Assembly: GCF_001936475.1 (NCBI RefSeq)
Contig: NZ_MSPQ01000002.1
Location: forward strand, 124,001 to 188,000
DNA length: 64,000 bases
Direction of reading: 5' to 3'
Source of the DNA: Algoriphagus marinus
Lineage (GTDB): Bacteria > Bacteroidota > Bacteroidia > Cytophagales > Cyclobacteriaceae
Translations under genes and position numbers: made by a program
In this document: positions 37,766-47,251 of the stretch, one piece after another
Layout of the letters: every line of letters starts with the position of its first letter
Numbering within the stretch: position 1 is the stretch's first letter
The notes under the pieces: generated by a model
What the model saw: only the letters and a program-made list of their open reading frames with translations
What the model was told of the DNA's origin: nothing
Database searches by the model: none

Positions 37766-40700
37766 TTAGAAGCTGAGATTCAAACCGAAAGTATAACCAC
37801 GAGTAACTGGATAGTTACCTACGTCAATACCAAATGTTAAGTCAGCGTCGCCACCTACCTGAGGATCAAGACCCTCATAACCTGTGATTGTAAAGAGGTT
37901 GTTCGCAGATGCGAATACTCTCAATCGCTCCAGTCTCCATCTTTCCAATAAGGTTGCAGGAAGCGTGTAACCTAAAGTCACATTCTGCAATCTCAAGTAA
38001 GATCCATTTTCCACATAGAATGAATTAGCAACGTTAGAAGTTGAGAAGTTAGAAGTTTTCTCTACCACTGGGATAGTTGCATCCAAATTCTCAGGAGTCC
38101 AAGCATTTTTCAAACGCTCTGAAATTGCAGCGCCTTCAAAAGTCTGGAAGAAGTCGGTAAACCACTTAGACTGATTGAAAATCTCATTTCCTATAGAAGT
38201 GTATAAGTAAGCAGAAAGGTCAAATCCTTTATACCCAACAGTGAAATTCACACCACCAGTAAAATCAGGAATAGGATTACCCAAATTGACTCTATCATCT
38301 GGGGTAATTTCTCCATCACCGTCAACATCTTCAAACTTGAATCTACCTGGAGCAGCTCCATCTTGAGTAGCATGACTTGACACATCTTCAGCATTTCTGA
38401 ACAAGCCTACTACATTATATCCAAAGAAAGTGGAAAGAGGCTGTCCAACAGAATTTCGAATTGGCTGTATCCCTCTAAAAGAAGGGTTTACGGAAGTAAT
38501 AACATTCAAACCTGGAGCTAGAGCAACGATTTCATTCTTCAGAACAGAACCAGTTACAGTCAAATCGTAAGTAAACTCACTTGATAAGTTACCTCTCGTA
38601 CTAACCAATAGATCTAAACCTCTGTTAAGCATTTGTCCAATGTTTACAGAAGGAGGCGAAGCGTTAGGACCCGCAGTTTGAGGAATAGGAACTGTGAATA
38701 ATAAGTCCTTAGTATCCTTTTTCCACCAATCAAAGATCACATCCAAACGTCCATTAAAGAAAGTACCGTCAAAACCAATGTTAGTAGTTACAGCAGTCTC
38801 CCACTGTGCATTTGGGTTACCAATTCGGGTTCTTCTGAAACCGATTACAGCTGAAGAGTTAGACCCTGTGATATCATAAGAAGAAGCTCCTACGTCACCA
38901 CCAAATAAGGAATATTGGTTGTTTGGATCCACGTTGTTTGAGTTACCCATTTGTCCCCATCCACCTCGGATTTTCAAATCATCAATCCAAGTCGCGCCAG
39001 AAAGGAATCCTTCAGAAGAAATTCTCCAAGCTGCAGAGAATGCAGGGAATACACCGTAACGATTGTTAGATCCAAATCTTGAAGAACCGTCTCTTCTTAC
39101 AACTCCACTGAATAAGTACTTATCGTTGTATGTATAATTAACACGGCCAAAATAAGAGTTAAAGTTTACTCCTCTGTAAAGTCCAGAGTTAACTTGTCTT
39201 GTAGAAACTGGCAAGTTTGAAATATTGATAAAGTCTGGGTCTCTTGAGAATGGATTCTGACCATTTGCACTCATAAATCTACCAGCACCTGTATTCAATG
39301 CTTCCTGACCTAAAATCACATCAAATGCATGCTTATCAAAAGTCTCCTTCCAAGACACAGTGTTTGTGAATGTCCAGCCAAAGTTAAATCCTGAACCTTC
39401 ATTGTATCCGAATGCAGAGTTATTTTCTGAGTTCTCATATTGCAATCTAGAATATCCCCAGAAGTAGTTACTTGAATAATCGATACCCACAGCGGTTCTA
39501 AATGTCAAATTGTCCAAGATATCATACTCAGCATAGACGTTACCAAATGCACTGGATGAATATCCTCTGTTATCTCTAATTCCGTCTCTATTTGCTACTG
39601 GATTTCTAGGGTTGTTAAAGCCTCTTGCTGCAGTACCTGCATATCCACCAAACTCATCATAAACTGGAATGATTGATGGCATACGGAAGGCCTGAAGGAT
39701 ATCATTTTCGTCCCTAGAAACACCTGCTCCGCCAGCTCCACCTTGCTGACCCAATACCTGACGATATGTAGCCTGGAAGTTTTCACCGATTCTTAATTTG
39801 TTTGTTACATCAAATTCGGAGTTTGCTCTAAAGGTGATTCTTTTGAAATTATTTACGATCATGATACCTGCCTGATCCTGATAACCTAAGCCGATATAGA
39901 ATCTGCTTGTCTCAGACCCACCATTCAAACCAATTGAATGTCTATTCAACGGCGCGTTTCTTGTCAAAGCATCATACCAATCTGTTCCTTCTCCAGTAGC
40001 AGCTCTAACAAGCTGATAAATTGGACCTTTAGATGGGTCTGTGTTATACAATGCACGCTCCTGCTCAATTCTGTCAGCAGAGAACGGACCAGCTACACCA
40101 GCTACACCACCTACGTTGATATAATATGGAAGGACAGGAGTAGCTCCTGAACCAAATTGAGGATGTCCATATGCAGGAGCTCTTCCATCAATTCTAGCTT
40201 GGTTTGTCTCAGCTAACCATGTGGTGTTTGCGAAATCCTGAGGATTCATCATATCTAAACCTTGACCTGGGTTAGTAACACCAAACATACCATTGTAATC
40301 CACTCGTAATTTTTGATCACCTCTTCTACCTTTCTTGGTAGTATAGATAATAACACCGTTTGCAGCTCTTGCTCCATAAATAGAAGCAGCAGCAGCATCC
40401 TTCAATATAGTGGTAGATTCAATGTCATCAGGATTAAGGAAATCTGTATTTCCTACAGGAACTCCATCAACAACGTATAAAGGGTTATTACCACCGAAGG
40501 CTCCAAAACCACGAACTCGGACAATTGAAGAAGTACCTGGCTGACCGTTTGTAATTACTGTAACACCAGAAACTCGACCCTGAAGGGTTTGCTCTACGTT
40601 ACCTGTTGGTATTACTGTAAGGTCCTTTGGATCCACTGTTGCAATCGCACCAGTAGTCTCTCTTCTGCTGTCAATGGTATAACCAGTAACAACAAGCTCA

Positions 40701-41014
40701 GTAAGCGTCTGCTCATCTGGCTTCATTTTAAGATCCACAACACTTCTGGATCCTACCACTTGCTCCACTTTGGTGTAACCAATAAAGGAGAAAACAAGTA
40801 CAGCTTGGTCATTTGGGATATTGATGGAAAACTTTCCATCGATATCAGTTGCGGTACCTGTAGTTGTTCCTTTCACGAGGACTGATACCCCTGGAAGTCC
40901 TACATCGTACTCGTCAAGCACTGTTCCAGTTACAGTCTTCTGTGCGAAGGCCGTAGCACTGGATAGCATCAGGAGCATTAAGAATGCACCTAGACTTTTG
41001 TAAAGATTTTTCAT
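37766..41014 (-). CDS. SusC/RagA family TonB-linked outer-membrane transporter
   Basis: 1082 residues from the ATG at 41014 (the frame opens eight codons earlier). Signal peptide ending ATAFAQ, then a carboxypeptidase-like CarboxypepD_reg domain (VTGTVLDEYDVGLPGVSVLVKG), a TonB box region, a plug domain (NVEQTLQGRVSGVTVI; NPLYVVDGVPVGN; DDIESTTILKDAAAASIYGARAANGVI), and a long barrel ending GYTFGLNLSF with the typical C-terminal Phe. It imports oligomers larger than porins allow, with SusD. The ligand is unknown because no glycosidase or peptidase lies in the same unit. Putative operators lie upstream. Confidence 0.96.
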   Translation of the reverse strand: MKNLYKSLGAFLMLLMLSSATAFAQKTVTGTVLDEYDVGLPGVSVLVKGTTTGTATDIDGKFSINIPNDQAVLVFSFIGYTKVEQVVGSRSVVDLKMKPDEQTLTELVVTGYTIDSRRETTGAIATVDPKDLTVIPTGNVEQTLQGRVSGVTVITNGQPGTSSIVRVRGFGAFGGNNPLYVVDGVPVGNTDFLNPDDIESTTILKDAAAASIYGARAANGVIIYTTKKGRRGDQKLRVDYNGMFGVTNPGQGLDMMNPQDFANTTWLAETNQARIDGRAPAYGHPQFGSGATPVLPYYINVGGVAGVAGPFSADRIEQERALYNTDPSKGPIYQLVRAATGEGTDWYDALTRNAPLNRHSIGLNGGSETSRFYIGLGYQDQAGIMIVNNFKRITFRANSEFDVTNKLRIGENFQATYRQVLGQQGGAGGAGVSRDENDILQAFRMPSIIPVYDEFGGYAGTAARGFNNPRNPVANRDGIRDNRGYSSSAFGNVYAEYDILDNLTFRTAVGIDYSSNYFWGYSRLQYENSENNSAFGYNEGSGFNFGWTFTNTVSWKETFDKHAFDVILGQEALNTGAGRFMSANGQNPFSRDPDFINISNLPVSTRQVNSGLYRGVNFNSYFGRVNYTYNDKYLFSGVVRRDGSSRFGSNNRYGVFPAFSAAWRISSEGFLSGATWIDDLKIRGGWGQMGNSNNVDPNNQYSLFGGDVGASSYDITGSNSSAVIGFRRTRIGNPNAQWETAVTTNIGFDGTFFNGRLDVIFDWWKKDTKDLLFTVPIPQTAGPNASPPSVNIGQMLNRGLDLLVSTRGNLSSEFTYDLTVTGSVLKNEIVALAPGLNVITSVNPSFRGIQPIRNSVGQPLSTFFGYNVVGLFRNAEDVSSHATQDGAAPGRFKFEDVDGDGEITPDDRVNLGNPIPDFTGGVNFTVGYKGFDLSAYLYTSIGNEIFNQSKWFTDFFQTFEGAAISERLKNAWTPENLDATIPVVEKTSNFSTSNVANSFYVENGSYLRLQNVTLGYTLPATLLERWRLERLRVFASANNLFTITGYEGLDPQVGGDADLTFGIDVGNYPVTRGYTFGLNLSF

Positions 41015-41495
41015 AAACATAGATAGATTGGGTAACAAGAATAATTTAAAAACTTGTCTTTAATTGTTAATGCAATCGTTTGCGATATCGCTCAAAATAA
41101 TTGCAATAGATAATTGTCTGAAATTCAGAACTCTATTGCGACTATACCTTGGTTATTTGAAAACCGACTTAAAGAAATACCAATAGGTTTGAGAGCATCT
41201 ATTGGAATGCGGGGCGGGATGTAGTAATCACTAGCTAATAGGTCATTGGCAAATATTTTGGGTTTTTGTCTCATACTTAATCTCCAATGTTAAAGATTCT
41301 TAAACAAATTTCAAATTTTAAACCATAAATAATATTTGGCTTTTCATCTTAATTTGTGGAAGAAAGCATTGAAAAATAGGTTTTATCAAGATGAAGTTAA
41401 AGGAAAAAAAGAATTAACAAAAAGATAACAGCTATCAATTCAGCATTTTAACATGAAAAGTTCAAAAACATATTTGACAGGTAAGATTTTGTAAT
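41015..41495. promoter_or_regulatory. Regulatory region upstream of susC
   Basis: 480 bases without a gene. TGCAATCGTTTGCG (41071-41084) is a CG-centred pseudo-palindrome like LacI-family operators. Related motifs recur: GCAATAG (41103-41109), CTATTGC (41133-41139), CCAATAG (41180-41186) and CTATTGG (41199-41205), giving two inverted pairs. The remainder, 41210-41495, is AT-rich with no obvious structure. Confidence 0.5.
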
Positions 41496-43292
41496 TCAAT
41501 TCTGAAAAATATTTTGTCGGAAAATATCAAAAAACGCTTGCTCGCTTCTAATTTCCTCAAAAACAGGGTCTATCAAAGCCCTTTGATAAATTAACTCATT
41601 GGTATCTATGGCTTTCTTTAACTGAATAATGGCAACCTCTTTCTGCCCATTTTTTGAAGCTACCATCGCAAGGCCGTAATAACCATAGCCGTATTCTCGA
41701 TCAGCAATCACCGATTCTTCAAATGATAGACTTGCATTCCCATAATCCTTCGCCAAAAAGTAAGCTAGACCCTTGTTGAAATAGTCTTTTGCCTGAGTAT
41801 AAGGATAGTCAAATCGAAGCGTCGCCAATTTGTAATCTCCTCGTATTATATCCAAAGCTCCCCTCAGACTTTCATTTATTTTCAAAAAGTCTTCGTTTTT
41901 TGTAAGTATCGACGCATCAGATAGTTTCTTGTAGGCATCCCAATAATTACCCTTTAAAATCATGATTTGAGCTTGATTATGCAAAACATAAGGACTAGTC
42001 TCCAATCGGGATGCTTGATTTAAAAGCCCCAATGCTTCCTCCCAAAGCTTGGATTTGATTTCCGGATCAAGTGTACGCTGGGCCATTCTCATTTTCACTA
42101 CAGCCAGGTTATTGTAAGGCAATGCAGATCGAAAAAGCTCCGTCATTTTACTATAGATGACTTCTTTGTCTTGTAATCTGGGAGAAAACTCACCAGCGAT
42201 CGACCACTCACCAAGGTCCAGTGACTTCCCTAACTTATTTTCGTCTAAGATTTCTCTGAGCTCCATGGCTTGTTTCTGATCCAATCCCGGTAGCGGTTTT
42301 GCCTCTATTTCAATTTTAGCGGCACGAAGCCTTGGAAAAAGATCTCTTGAAACAGTAGAAAATCCGGAAATCTTTTTCAATTGTTCCGCTTGATCCAGAA
42401 ATTCTGCACCACTCAATAATACCGAATAGTACTCATCCTTTCGTTGAGTGGAGATTTTGGAATAATCTCTAAGAAGCAATCGAAAATCAAACCAATCATT
42501 CCACCTTGATTTCACCTCAGTCAAACTGTCACGCATCATCAGTCCTGACTCAGCCAAATATTGATAAAGGTTATCTGCACGATCTTTTCCCAACCTGCTG
42601 TTTTTCCCTTCGCTCGTTTCCGGAGATTGTATCCCGGTTATTCTTAAGCTAATGATTGAAGGATTTTCGGTGATAAAAGTTTTTAGATTTTCAATTACCT
42701 CGACATTAGATGAGGTTAAATCCAACTTTGATGATCCTGGTTTGTATAAAACCTCAAAAACTCTAGACCGGCTCATATCAATTGCTGCCACACCTGTAGG
42801 AATGTATAAGCCCACATCTGGAATTGGCTCATTTGGATAGACCTTTCCTACTTTTGCCATCAAGGGAGTTGTAATGATTCCTCTTGCCAAAACCTTTCGC
42901 TCATCTGGATCAGGTAGATTTTTTTCTCCCTGATTGAATTGAAGTTCCAATAAACTAGCATCCATCCATTGTTCATAGGGAATGGTAAAAGCTTTTTTGA
43001 ATCGATAGGCATCAAACCCTTTTTGAAGTTCAAGCTCTCCCAATGCAAGTTTTTTTTCAGGAGATCTCATTTCGAGACGGACGATCGGGTCACGTGGAAT
43101 CATCACAGATTCCACAAGAATTTTGCCTTCCACTTCAAATCGGATTGAGTCACGTAGGTATTCAAGATTTGTAGGTGTTACCTTTGCATCTTCCAGAAAA
43201 TTACTTTCAGGCACTATTATTGAACTGCAGCTAAACAGAAAATACAAACAAAAGAGACTGAATATTTGCGTGTTAACTTGTTGATTCTGCAT
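41496..43292 (-). CDS. TPR lipoprotein with divergent OmpA-like domain
   Basis: 598 residues from the ATG at 43292, which gives a normal lipoprotein signal (IFSLFCLYFLFSCSS); the longer frame overlaps pspC. The central part (about 190-260) resembles the OmpA/SPEG-type peptidoglycan-binding domain (YKPGSSKLDLTSSNVEVI; GIQSPETSEGKNSRLGKDRADNL). The last 170 residues contain TPR-like repeats (LGLLNQASRLETSPYVLHNQA; AFYFLAKDYGNASLSFEESV-like). It is therefore an outer-membrane scaffold that may touch the cell wall. No partner can be named. Confidence 0.75.
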   Translation of the reverse strand: MQNQQVNTQIFSLFCLYFLFSCSSIIVPESNFLEDAKVTPTNLEYLRDSIRFEVEGKILVESVMIPRDPIVRLEMRSPEKKLALGELELQKGFDAYRFKKAFTIPYEQWMDASLLELQFNQGEKNLPDPDERKVLARGIITTPLMAKVGKVYPNEPIPDVGLYIPTGVAAIDMSRSRVFEVLYKPGSSKLDLTSSNVEVIENLKTFITENPSIISLRITGIQSPETSEGKNSRLGKDRADNLYQYLAESGLMMRDSLTEVKSRWNDWFDFRLLLRDYSKISTQRKDEYYSVLLSGAEFLDQAEQLKKISGFSTVSRDLFPRLRAAKIEIEAKPLPGLDQKQAMELREILDENKLGKSLDLGEWSIAGEFSPRLQDKEVIYSKMTELFRSALPYNNLAVVKMRMAQRTLDPEIKSKLWEEALGLLNQASRLETSPYVLHNQAQIMILKGNYWDAYKKLSDASILTKNEDFLKINESLRGALDIIRGDYKLATLRFDYPYTQAKDYFNKGLAYFLAKDYGNASLSFEESVIADREYGYGYYGLAMVASKNGQKEVAIIQLKKAIDTNELIYQRALIDPVFEEIRSEQAFFDIFRQNIFQN

Positions 43293-43353
43293 TAGTTTTG
43301 CTTTTATTCCTATCTTTTTTAATAAATTTAAAGTTATTAAGCCTTTTGAAACC

Positions 43354-43572
43354 ATGGAAAAGTTAAGATTATTCTTTGAGGAGCACGCATTTGGGGTTTG
43401 TTCCAAGCTTGGTGAAAAACTTAATTTCCCTATAGACAGTATTCGTTTATTTTTTATTTATGCTTCTTTCATCACTATGGGATCGCCTGTGATACTTTAT
43501 GTTTCTATGGCGATGATGATGAAAATCAGAACTTATTTTAGAAAGAAAAATAATCCTATTCTTTTTGATTAA
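43354..43572 (+). CDS. PspC-domain small membrane protein
   Basis: 72 residues. A PspC domain without extras: a charged N-terminus (EKLRLFFEEHAFGVCSKLGEKLNF) followed by one long hydrophobic stretch (about 30-55, SIRLFFIYASFITMG). PspC-domain proteins sense membrane stress in proteobacteria; the role of the single-domain form in Bacteroidota is not known. It is divergent from the TPR lipoprotein and its stop overlaps the convergent glycosyltransferase stop by four bases. Confidence 0.8.
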   Translation: MEKLRLFFEEHAFGVCSKLGEKLNFPIDSIRLFFIYASFITMGSPVILYVSMAMMMKIRTYFRKKNNPILFD

Positions 43573-44567
43573 AGCTCTTGGAATGATTTTTTACCTAAAA
43601 TTTTCCAGTTCCAAAATATAAATCGAACTGGGCTTTTACTTGGAGTTTCATTTTTCGATGACTCTGTTTTTAAAATCTTTCTCTTTTTTGCCTTAAAATC
43701 TGAATACCCTTTCCAAATAGCCTGAGCTAAAGGTTTTTGTCCATTTAGCAAATAGCTCCATGCTGCAAAATTTTCAAGGAAAAATTTTACTACGTATATA
43801 AATGTGAAACTTCGTCCGTTCACATTCTTATAAATCATACTTAGGCTATTCCTTATATTGAGGTAAAGTTTCTTGGGACTTCCACGATCAAGAGTCGCAC
43901 CTCCTAGATGATAAACAGCGGTTTTACCAGAATATCCAATCTTCCAACCGGACTTTCGCATCCTCCAACAAAGATCTATTTCCTCCATGTGGGCAAAGAA
44001 ATCGGAATCAAATCCTCCTAAATGGTGAAAGACTTCTGCTCTTAGGATCATACAAGCTCCGGATGACCAGTCCACTTGAATTTCATCATCGTATTGACCG
44101 GAATCCGTCTCGATGGAATCCCAGATTCTACCCCTGCAAAATGGATAGCCAAAGGAATCTAAAAATCCACCACCTGCACCGGCATAATCAAAAAGGCTCT
44201 TATTTTTCCAAGACAAAATCTTTGGCTGAAATGCCGAAAAATCTGGATTCAACTCAAGATTTTCAATTAGACTTTCGTCCCAGGATTTAGTGACTTCTAC
44301 ATCAGAGTTTAATAAAATATAGTATTTATATTTTCCTTTCAGCTGATCCAAACCCCAATTATATCCTCCTGCAAAGCCAAAGTTCTCGGGAGATTGGAGC
44401 AGCAGAATCTGAGGGTAGTTTTGTTTCAAAAACTCCAAAGACTCATCTGTACTATTATTATCAATTACCCAAATATCATTTGAACTATTCTCAATAACCG
44501 ATGGCAAGAATGTCGCCATGGTCTCTTCACCGTTATAATTCAATATGACAATGGCGCAAGATTTCAT
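43569..44567 (-). CDS. Family 2 glycosyltransferase
   Basis: 332 residues, GT-A fold. The N-terminal VILNYNGEETMATFLPSVIENS and DIWVIDNNSTDESLEFL bind the nucleotide sugar; LLNSDVEVTKSW is the DxD-like motif; HMEEIDLCWRMRKSGWKIGY is the ED/ExDLCWR block of rhamnosyltransferase-like members. A hydrophobic patch near 255-285 may touch the membrane. It probably acts in cell-surface polysaccharide synthesis. It overlaps the ybaB stop or start by four bases and is translated with it. Confidence 0.88.
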   Translation of the reverse strand: MKSCAIVILNYNGEETMATFLPSVIENSSNDIWVIDNNSTDESLEFLKQNYPQILLLQSPENFGFAGGYNWGLDQLKGKYKYYILLNSDVEVTKSWDESLIENLELNPDFSAFQPKILSWKNKSLFDYAGAGGGFLDSFGYPFCRGRIWDSIETDSGQYDDEIQVDWSSGACMILRAEVFHHLGGFDSDFFAHMEEIDLCWRMRKSGWKIGYSGKTAVYHLGGATLDRGSPKKLYLNIRNSLSMIYKNVNGRSFTFIYVVKFFLENFAAWSYLLNGQKPLAQAIWKGYSDFKAKKRKILKTESSKNETPSKSPVRFIFWNWKILGKKSFQEL

Positions 44568-44899
44568 CCAAACATGCTACCTAGGTCCATCCCCGGGATA
44601 TTCGGCAGCATTCCATCTGTTGCAGCTTTCATCTCAGTTTTGATCTTTTGATCAATTGATTGCATCGCAATATTTGTAGCAGCCACGATCAAATCACTTA
44701 ACATTTCCTTGTCTTTCGGGGATAAAAGACTCTCATCCATATCAATCGTCAATACTTTACGCTCCCCGTTGACGGTCACTTTGACTAATCCTGCACCCGA
44801 TTCTCCTGTTGCCGTAAGCAGATGCAACTTGGACTGAGCTTCTTTCATTTTGGCTTGGGCTTCTTTTACTTTGCCCATCATTCCCATTAAATCAAACAT
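44564..44899 (-). CDS. YbaB/EbfC nucleoid-associated protein
   Basis: 111 residues. A small dimeric DNA-binding protein. MFDLMGMMGKVKEAQAKMKEAQ (in parts) is the helical N-terminus, and GLVKVTVNGERKVLTIDMDESLL the conserved core. In many bacteria it neighbours dnaX and recR; here it is coupled to a glycosyltransferase by a four-base overlap. It is probably a general nucleoid protein. Confidence 0.92.
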   Translation of the reverse strand: MFDLMGMMGKVKEAQAKMKEAQSKLHLLTATGESGAGLVKVTVNGERKVLTIDMDESLLSPKDKEMLSDLIVAATNIAMQSIDQKIKTEMKAATDGMLPNIPGMDLGSMFG

Positions 44900-45068
44900 G
44901 TTTTTTTATTTAAATTCAAATTATAGAATCAATTCAGAATTTTATTTTTTAAAATATTAAAATATCAAAATTATCCACTGATAAAGATCGTTTATATGAT
45001 CCATAAGGTAATTTTCTGTAACATTTACAGATGATTATAAGTATCTCAAAGTACTAAATAATCAACCT

Positions 45069-45350
45069 ATGAAAACGATAGAAATCATCGACAAAGAACA
45101 AATTTCAAATTTTCAATTTTCCAAGAAAGAAGTTCTGTTAACTCCAGACGATCTCAAAAGACGATTTGCTGACTTGCAGAGAGCCCAAACTTTGGGAAAT
45201 CTCCTCCAATCTAAAGTAAAACTTATCTTCGAAACCGCAGATAGTAGAATCTTTCAAGTAGAAACTACTATATGGGCTGTTGGAAATGATTTCATCTCTC
45301 TCAAAGGAGGCATGGTAATTCCTATTAATGCAATCCACAAAGTTGATTAG
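45069..45350 (+). CDS. Small conserved-looking hypothetical protein
   Basis: 93 residues, no signal peptide. The second half (LLQSKVKLIFETADSRIFQVET, then AVGNDFISLKGGMVIPINAIHKVD) looks like a small beta barrel, five strands ending in an I-x-x-I-x-K-V strand as in Sm- or SH3-like folds. I know no named family. Its stop overlaps the convergent hisS stop by four bases. Confidence 0.7.
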   Translation: MKTIEIIDKEQISNFQFSKKEVLLTPDDLKRRFADLQRAQTLGNLLQSKVKLIFETADSRIFQVETTIWAVGNDFISLKGGMVIPINAIHKVD

Positions 45351-46708
45351 GTCAGCTTCGCAAAAGCTGCTTCCAAGGTCATACTTTCCTGATCCCCAGT
45401 GTCTAGATTTTTAATTGAAATCAGACTTTCACTTATTTCATTATCTCCGCAGATTCCCACGAAAGGAATCCCCTTCTTCGTGGCAAACTCAAATTGTTTC
45501 TTCACTTTGGCCAAATCAGGATAAAGTTCTGCCTTGATTCCTGCTTTTCTAAATTGCTGTACAAGTGATAAACCATAGGTAAATCCCTTTTCGTCGAAAT
45601 GACAAAGTAAAATCTTTGATGTTTGAAGACTTTCCTCAGGAAAGAGATCCAACTCCTCCAACACATCATATAAACGATCCACTCCAAAAGAAAAACCGAC
45701 TCCCGACACACCTGATAAACCAAATACTCCTGTCAGGTTATCATATCGACCTCCGCCACTTACAGATCCAATCGAAGCATTATTCACTTTAACTTCGAAA
45801 ATCGCCCCAGTATAATAGGACAAGCCTCTAGCCAGCATCACATCGAAATCTACAAAATCCAGATTTTCTCCCATACCTGTTAAAGTGTACGCCAATTCTT
45901 CCAACTCAGCCACCCCTTGAAGGCCAACTTCACTTCTTGAAAGGAATTTTTTCAGGAATTGAATCTTCCCCTCAAAATTTTCCGAAAGAGTAATTAATGG
46001 AGCGAGCTTTTCAAGGGAAGCATTTGAAAAATCTCTGGAGAGTAATTCTTCCTGTACTTTATCCCAACCTATCTTGTCTAATTTATCAATAGCTACACAG
46101 AGAGGACCTTCCTTGCCAGCCGCATCGATGGCTTCAGAGATTCCGGTTAAAATCTTTCTATTATTTAATTTGATGCTGTAATCTGTCAGCTTGAGCTTTG
46201 CAAACACTTCTCGGATCATCAAAATAATCTCAGCTTCACAAACCAAACTATCCGTCCCGACTACATCGGCATCACATTGGTAAAATTCTCTATACCGCCC
46301 TTTTTGAGGACGATCGGCTCTCCAGACAGGTTGAATCTGAAAACGCTTAAAAGGAAATGTAAGATCATTGCGATTCATCACGACGAATCGCGCAAATGGT
46401 ACAGTCAAATCATAACGAAGTCCCTTTTCAGAAACTTTGGAAAGTGTAGCAGCCGCTCCTTTTTCCAAGTCCGCAGCATTTACATTTTTTAAATAATCTC
46501 CACTGTTTAAAATCTTAAAAAGTAACTGATCTCCTTCGTCTCCATACTTTCCGGTCAGGGTACTGAGATTTTCCATTGCGGGAGTTTCGATCTGATTATA
46601 GCCAAAAAGCTGAAAGGTAGAGCGAATTTGATCCAGGATATAGTTTCTTCTTGCCATTTGGATTGGCCCAAAATCACGGGTTCCTTTTGGAAGACTTGGC
46701 TTTTGCAT
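45347..46708 (-). CDS. hisS: Histidyl-tRNA synthetase
   Basis: 453 residues, class II synthetase that charges tRNA-His. Motif 1 region PKGTRDF at the N-terminus, motif 2 RADRPQKGRYREFYQCDADVVG, the HisA motif DVMLARGLSYYTGAIFEV, motif 3 GGGRYDNL, and a C-terminal anticodon-binding domain (KILLCHFDEKG onward) are intact. A TAAATTTG -7-like box lies on the minus strand at 46734-46741, 26 bases before the start. Confidence 0.96.
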   Translation of the reverse strand: MQKPSLPKGTRDFGPIQMARRNYILDQIRSTFQLFGYNQIETPAMENLSTLTGKYGDEGDQLLFKILNSGDYLKNVNAADLEKGAAATLSKVSEKGLRYDLTVPFARFVVMNRNDLTFPFKRFQIQPVWRADRPQKGRYREFYQCDADVVGTDSLVCEAEIILMIREVFAKLKLTDYSIKLNNRKILTGISEAIDAAGKEGPLCVAIDKLDKIGWDKVQEELLSRDFSNASLEKLAPLITLSENFEGKIQFLKKFLSRSEVGLQGVAELEELAYTLTGMGENLDFVDFDVMLARGLSYYTGAIFEVKVNNASIGSVSGGGRYDNLTGVFGLSGVSGVGFSFGVDRLYDVLEELDLFPEESLQTSKILLCHFDEKGFTYGLSLVQQFRKAGIKAELYPDLAKVKKQFEFATKKGIPFVGICGDNEISESLISIKNLDTGDQESMTLEAAFAKLT

Positions 46709-46803
46709 TGATATTTTATTGGTGATTAGCTTTCAAATTTATTCAAAAAAAGGGAAACACCGGATCAAATGGCAAAACAGAAGTAATTTATTCCACATTT
46801 ATC

Positions 46804-46835
46804 TTAGGCAAAAAAGAAATGTTTCCTTACTTTTG
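46804..46835 (+). promoter_or_regulatory. Promoter of the 47-residue basic protein
   Basis: TACTTTTG (46828-46835) with TTAG 20 bases upstream (46804-46807), the same form as the prs promoter. The start codon lies 38 bases downstream. Confidence 0.65.
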
Positions 46836-46873
46836 CGATTCGTTTCGAAACAACTCATTAAAAACATACGACC

Positions 46874-47017
46874 ATGGCAGTTACTACGCTTAAGAGAAAA
46901 CTAAAAAGAAAAAGACAAAGTCAGACCACACGTGTTATTAAGATCAAGCAATTATGTTCTATGCCAGTAATTAAAAACGTGGACGTTGAAGAGCTTAAAA
47001 AATCTTTCGGAAAGTAA
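46874..47017 (+). CDS. 47-residue basic protein
   Basis: ATG at 46874, stop TAA 47015-47017. The product starts MAVTTLKRKLKRKRQSQTTR and ends VDVEELKKSFGK. The N-terminal half is extremely basic (ten Lys/Arg in the first 20 residues), as in small ribosomal or RNA-binding proteins, with one Cys in the centre. A strong promoter and a clean terminator frame it, which argues for a real, well-expressed gene. I cannot assign it to a named family; it is not L34 or L36. Confidence 0.7.
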   Translation: MAVTTLKRKLKRKRQSQTTRVIKIKQLCSMPVIKNVDVEELKKSFGK

Positions 47018-47037
47018 TCTTTCCCTGATATCTTTTT

Positions 47038-47066
47038 AAAGACGACTATTTTGGTCGTCTTTTTTA
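47038..47066 (+). terminator. Terminator after the basic protein
   Basis: AAAGACGAC and GTCGTCTTT around TATTTTG, followed by T. Confidence 0.85.
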
Positions 47067-47183
47067 TTTTAAACCCTTTCGAACTCACTGGATTCAGCCA
47101 AGGTAAATTGGTTTAAAATGATATTACCATGATTTTAATGGAGTTCTTAATATTTTTTTGTGATGAAAAGATCCGTTTCCATC

Positions 47184-47229
47184 CTCCCGCGGTTACCTTC
47201 CTTTTCCAAGGGTAAATCCTGCGCGGGAG
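47184..47229. repeat. GC-rich hairpin
   Basis: CTCCCGCG (47184-47191) and CGCGGGAG (47222-47229) with inner TTACC/GGTAA pairing. It stands out in an AT-rich genome and begins the repeat region. Confidence 0.6.
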
Positions 47230-47251
47230 ACCTATCAGCCTATTTCTCTCT

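Noticed and set aside
43293..43406. Longer N-terminus of the TPR/OmpA-like lipoprotein
   Set aside because: It would overlap pspC and hide the lipoprotein signal, which begins properly at 43292.
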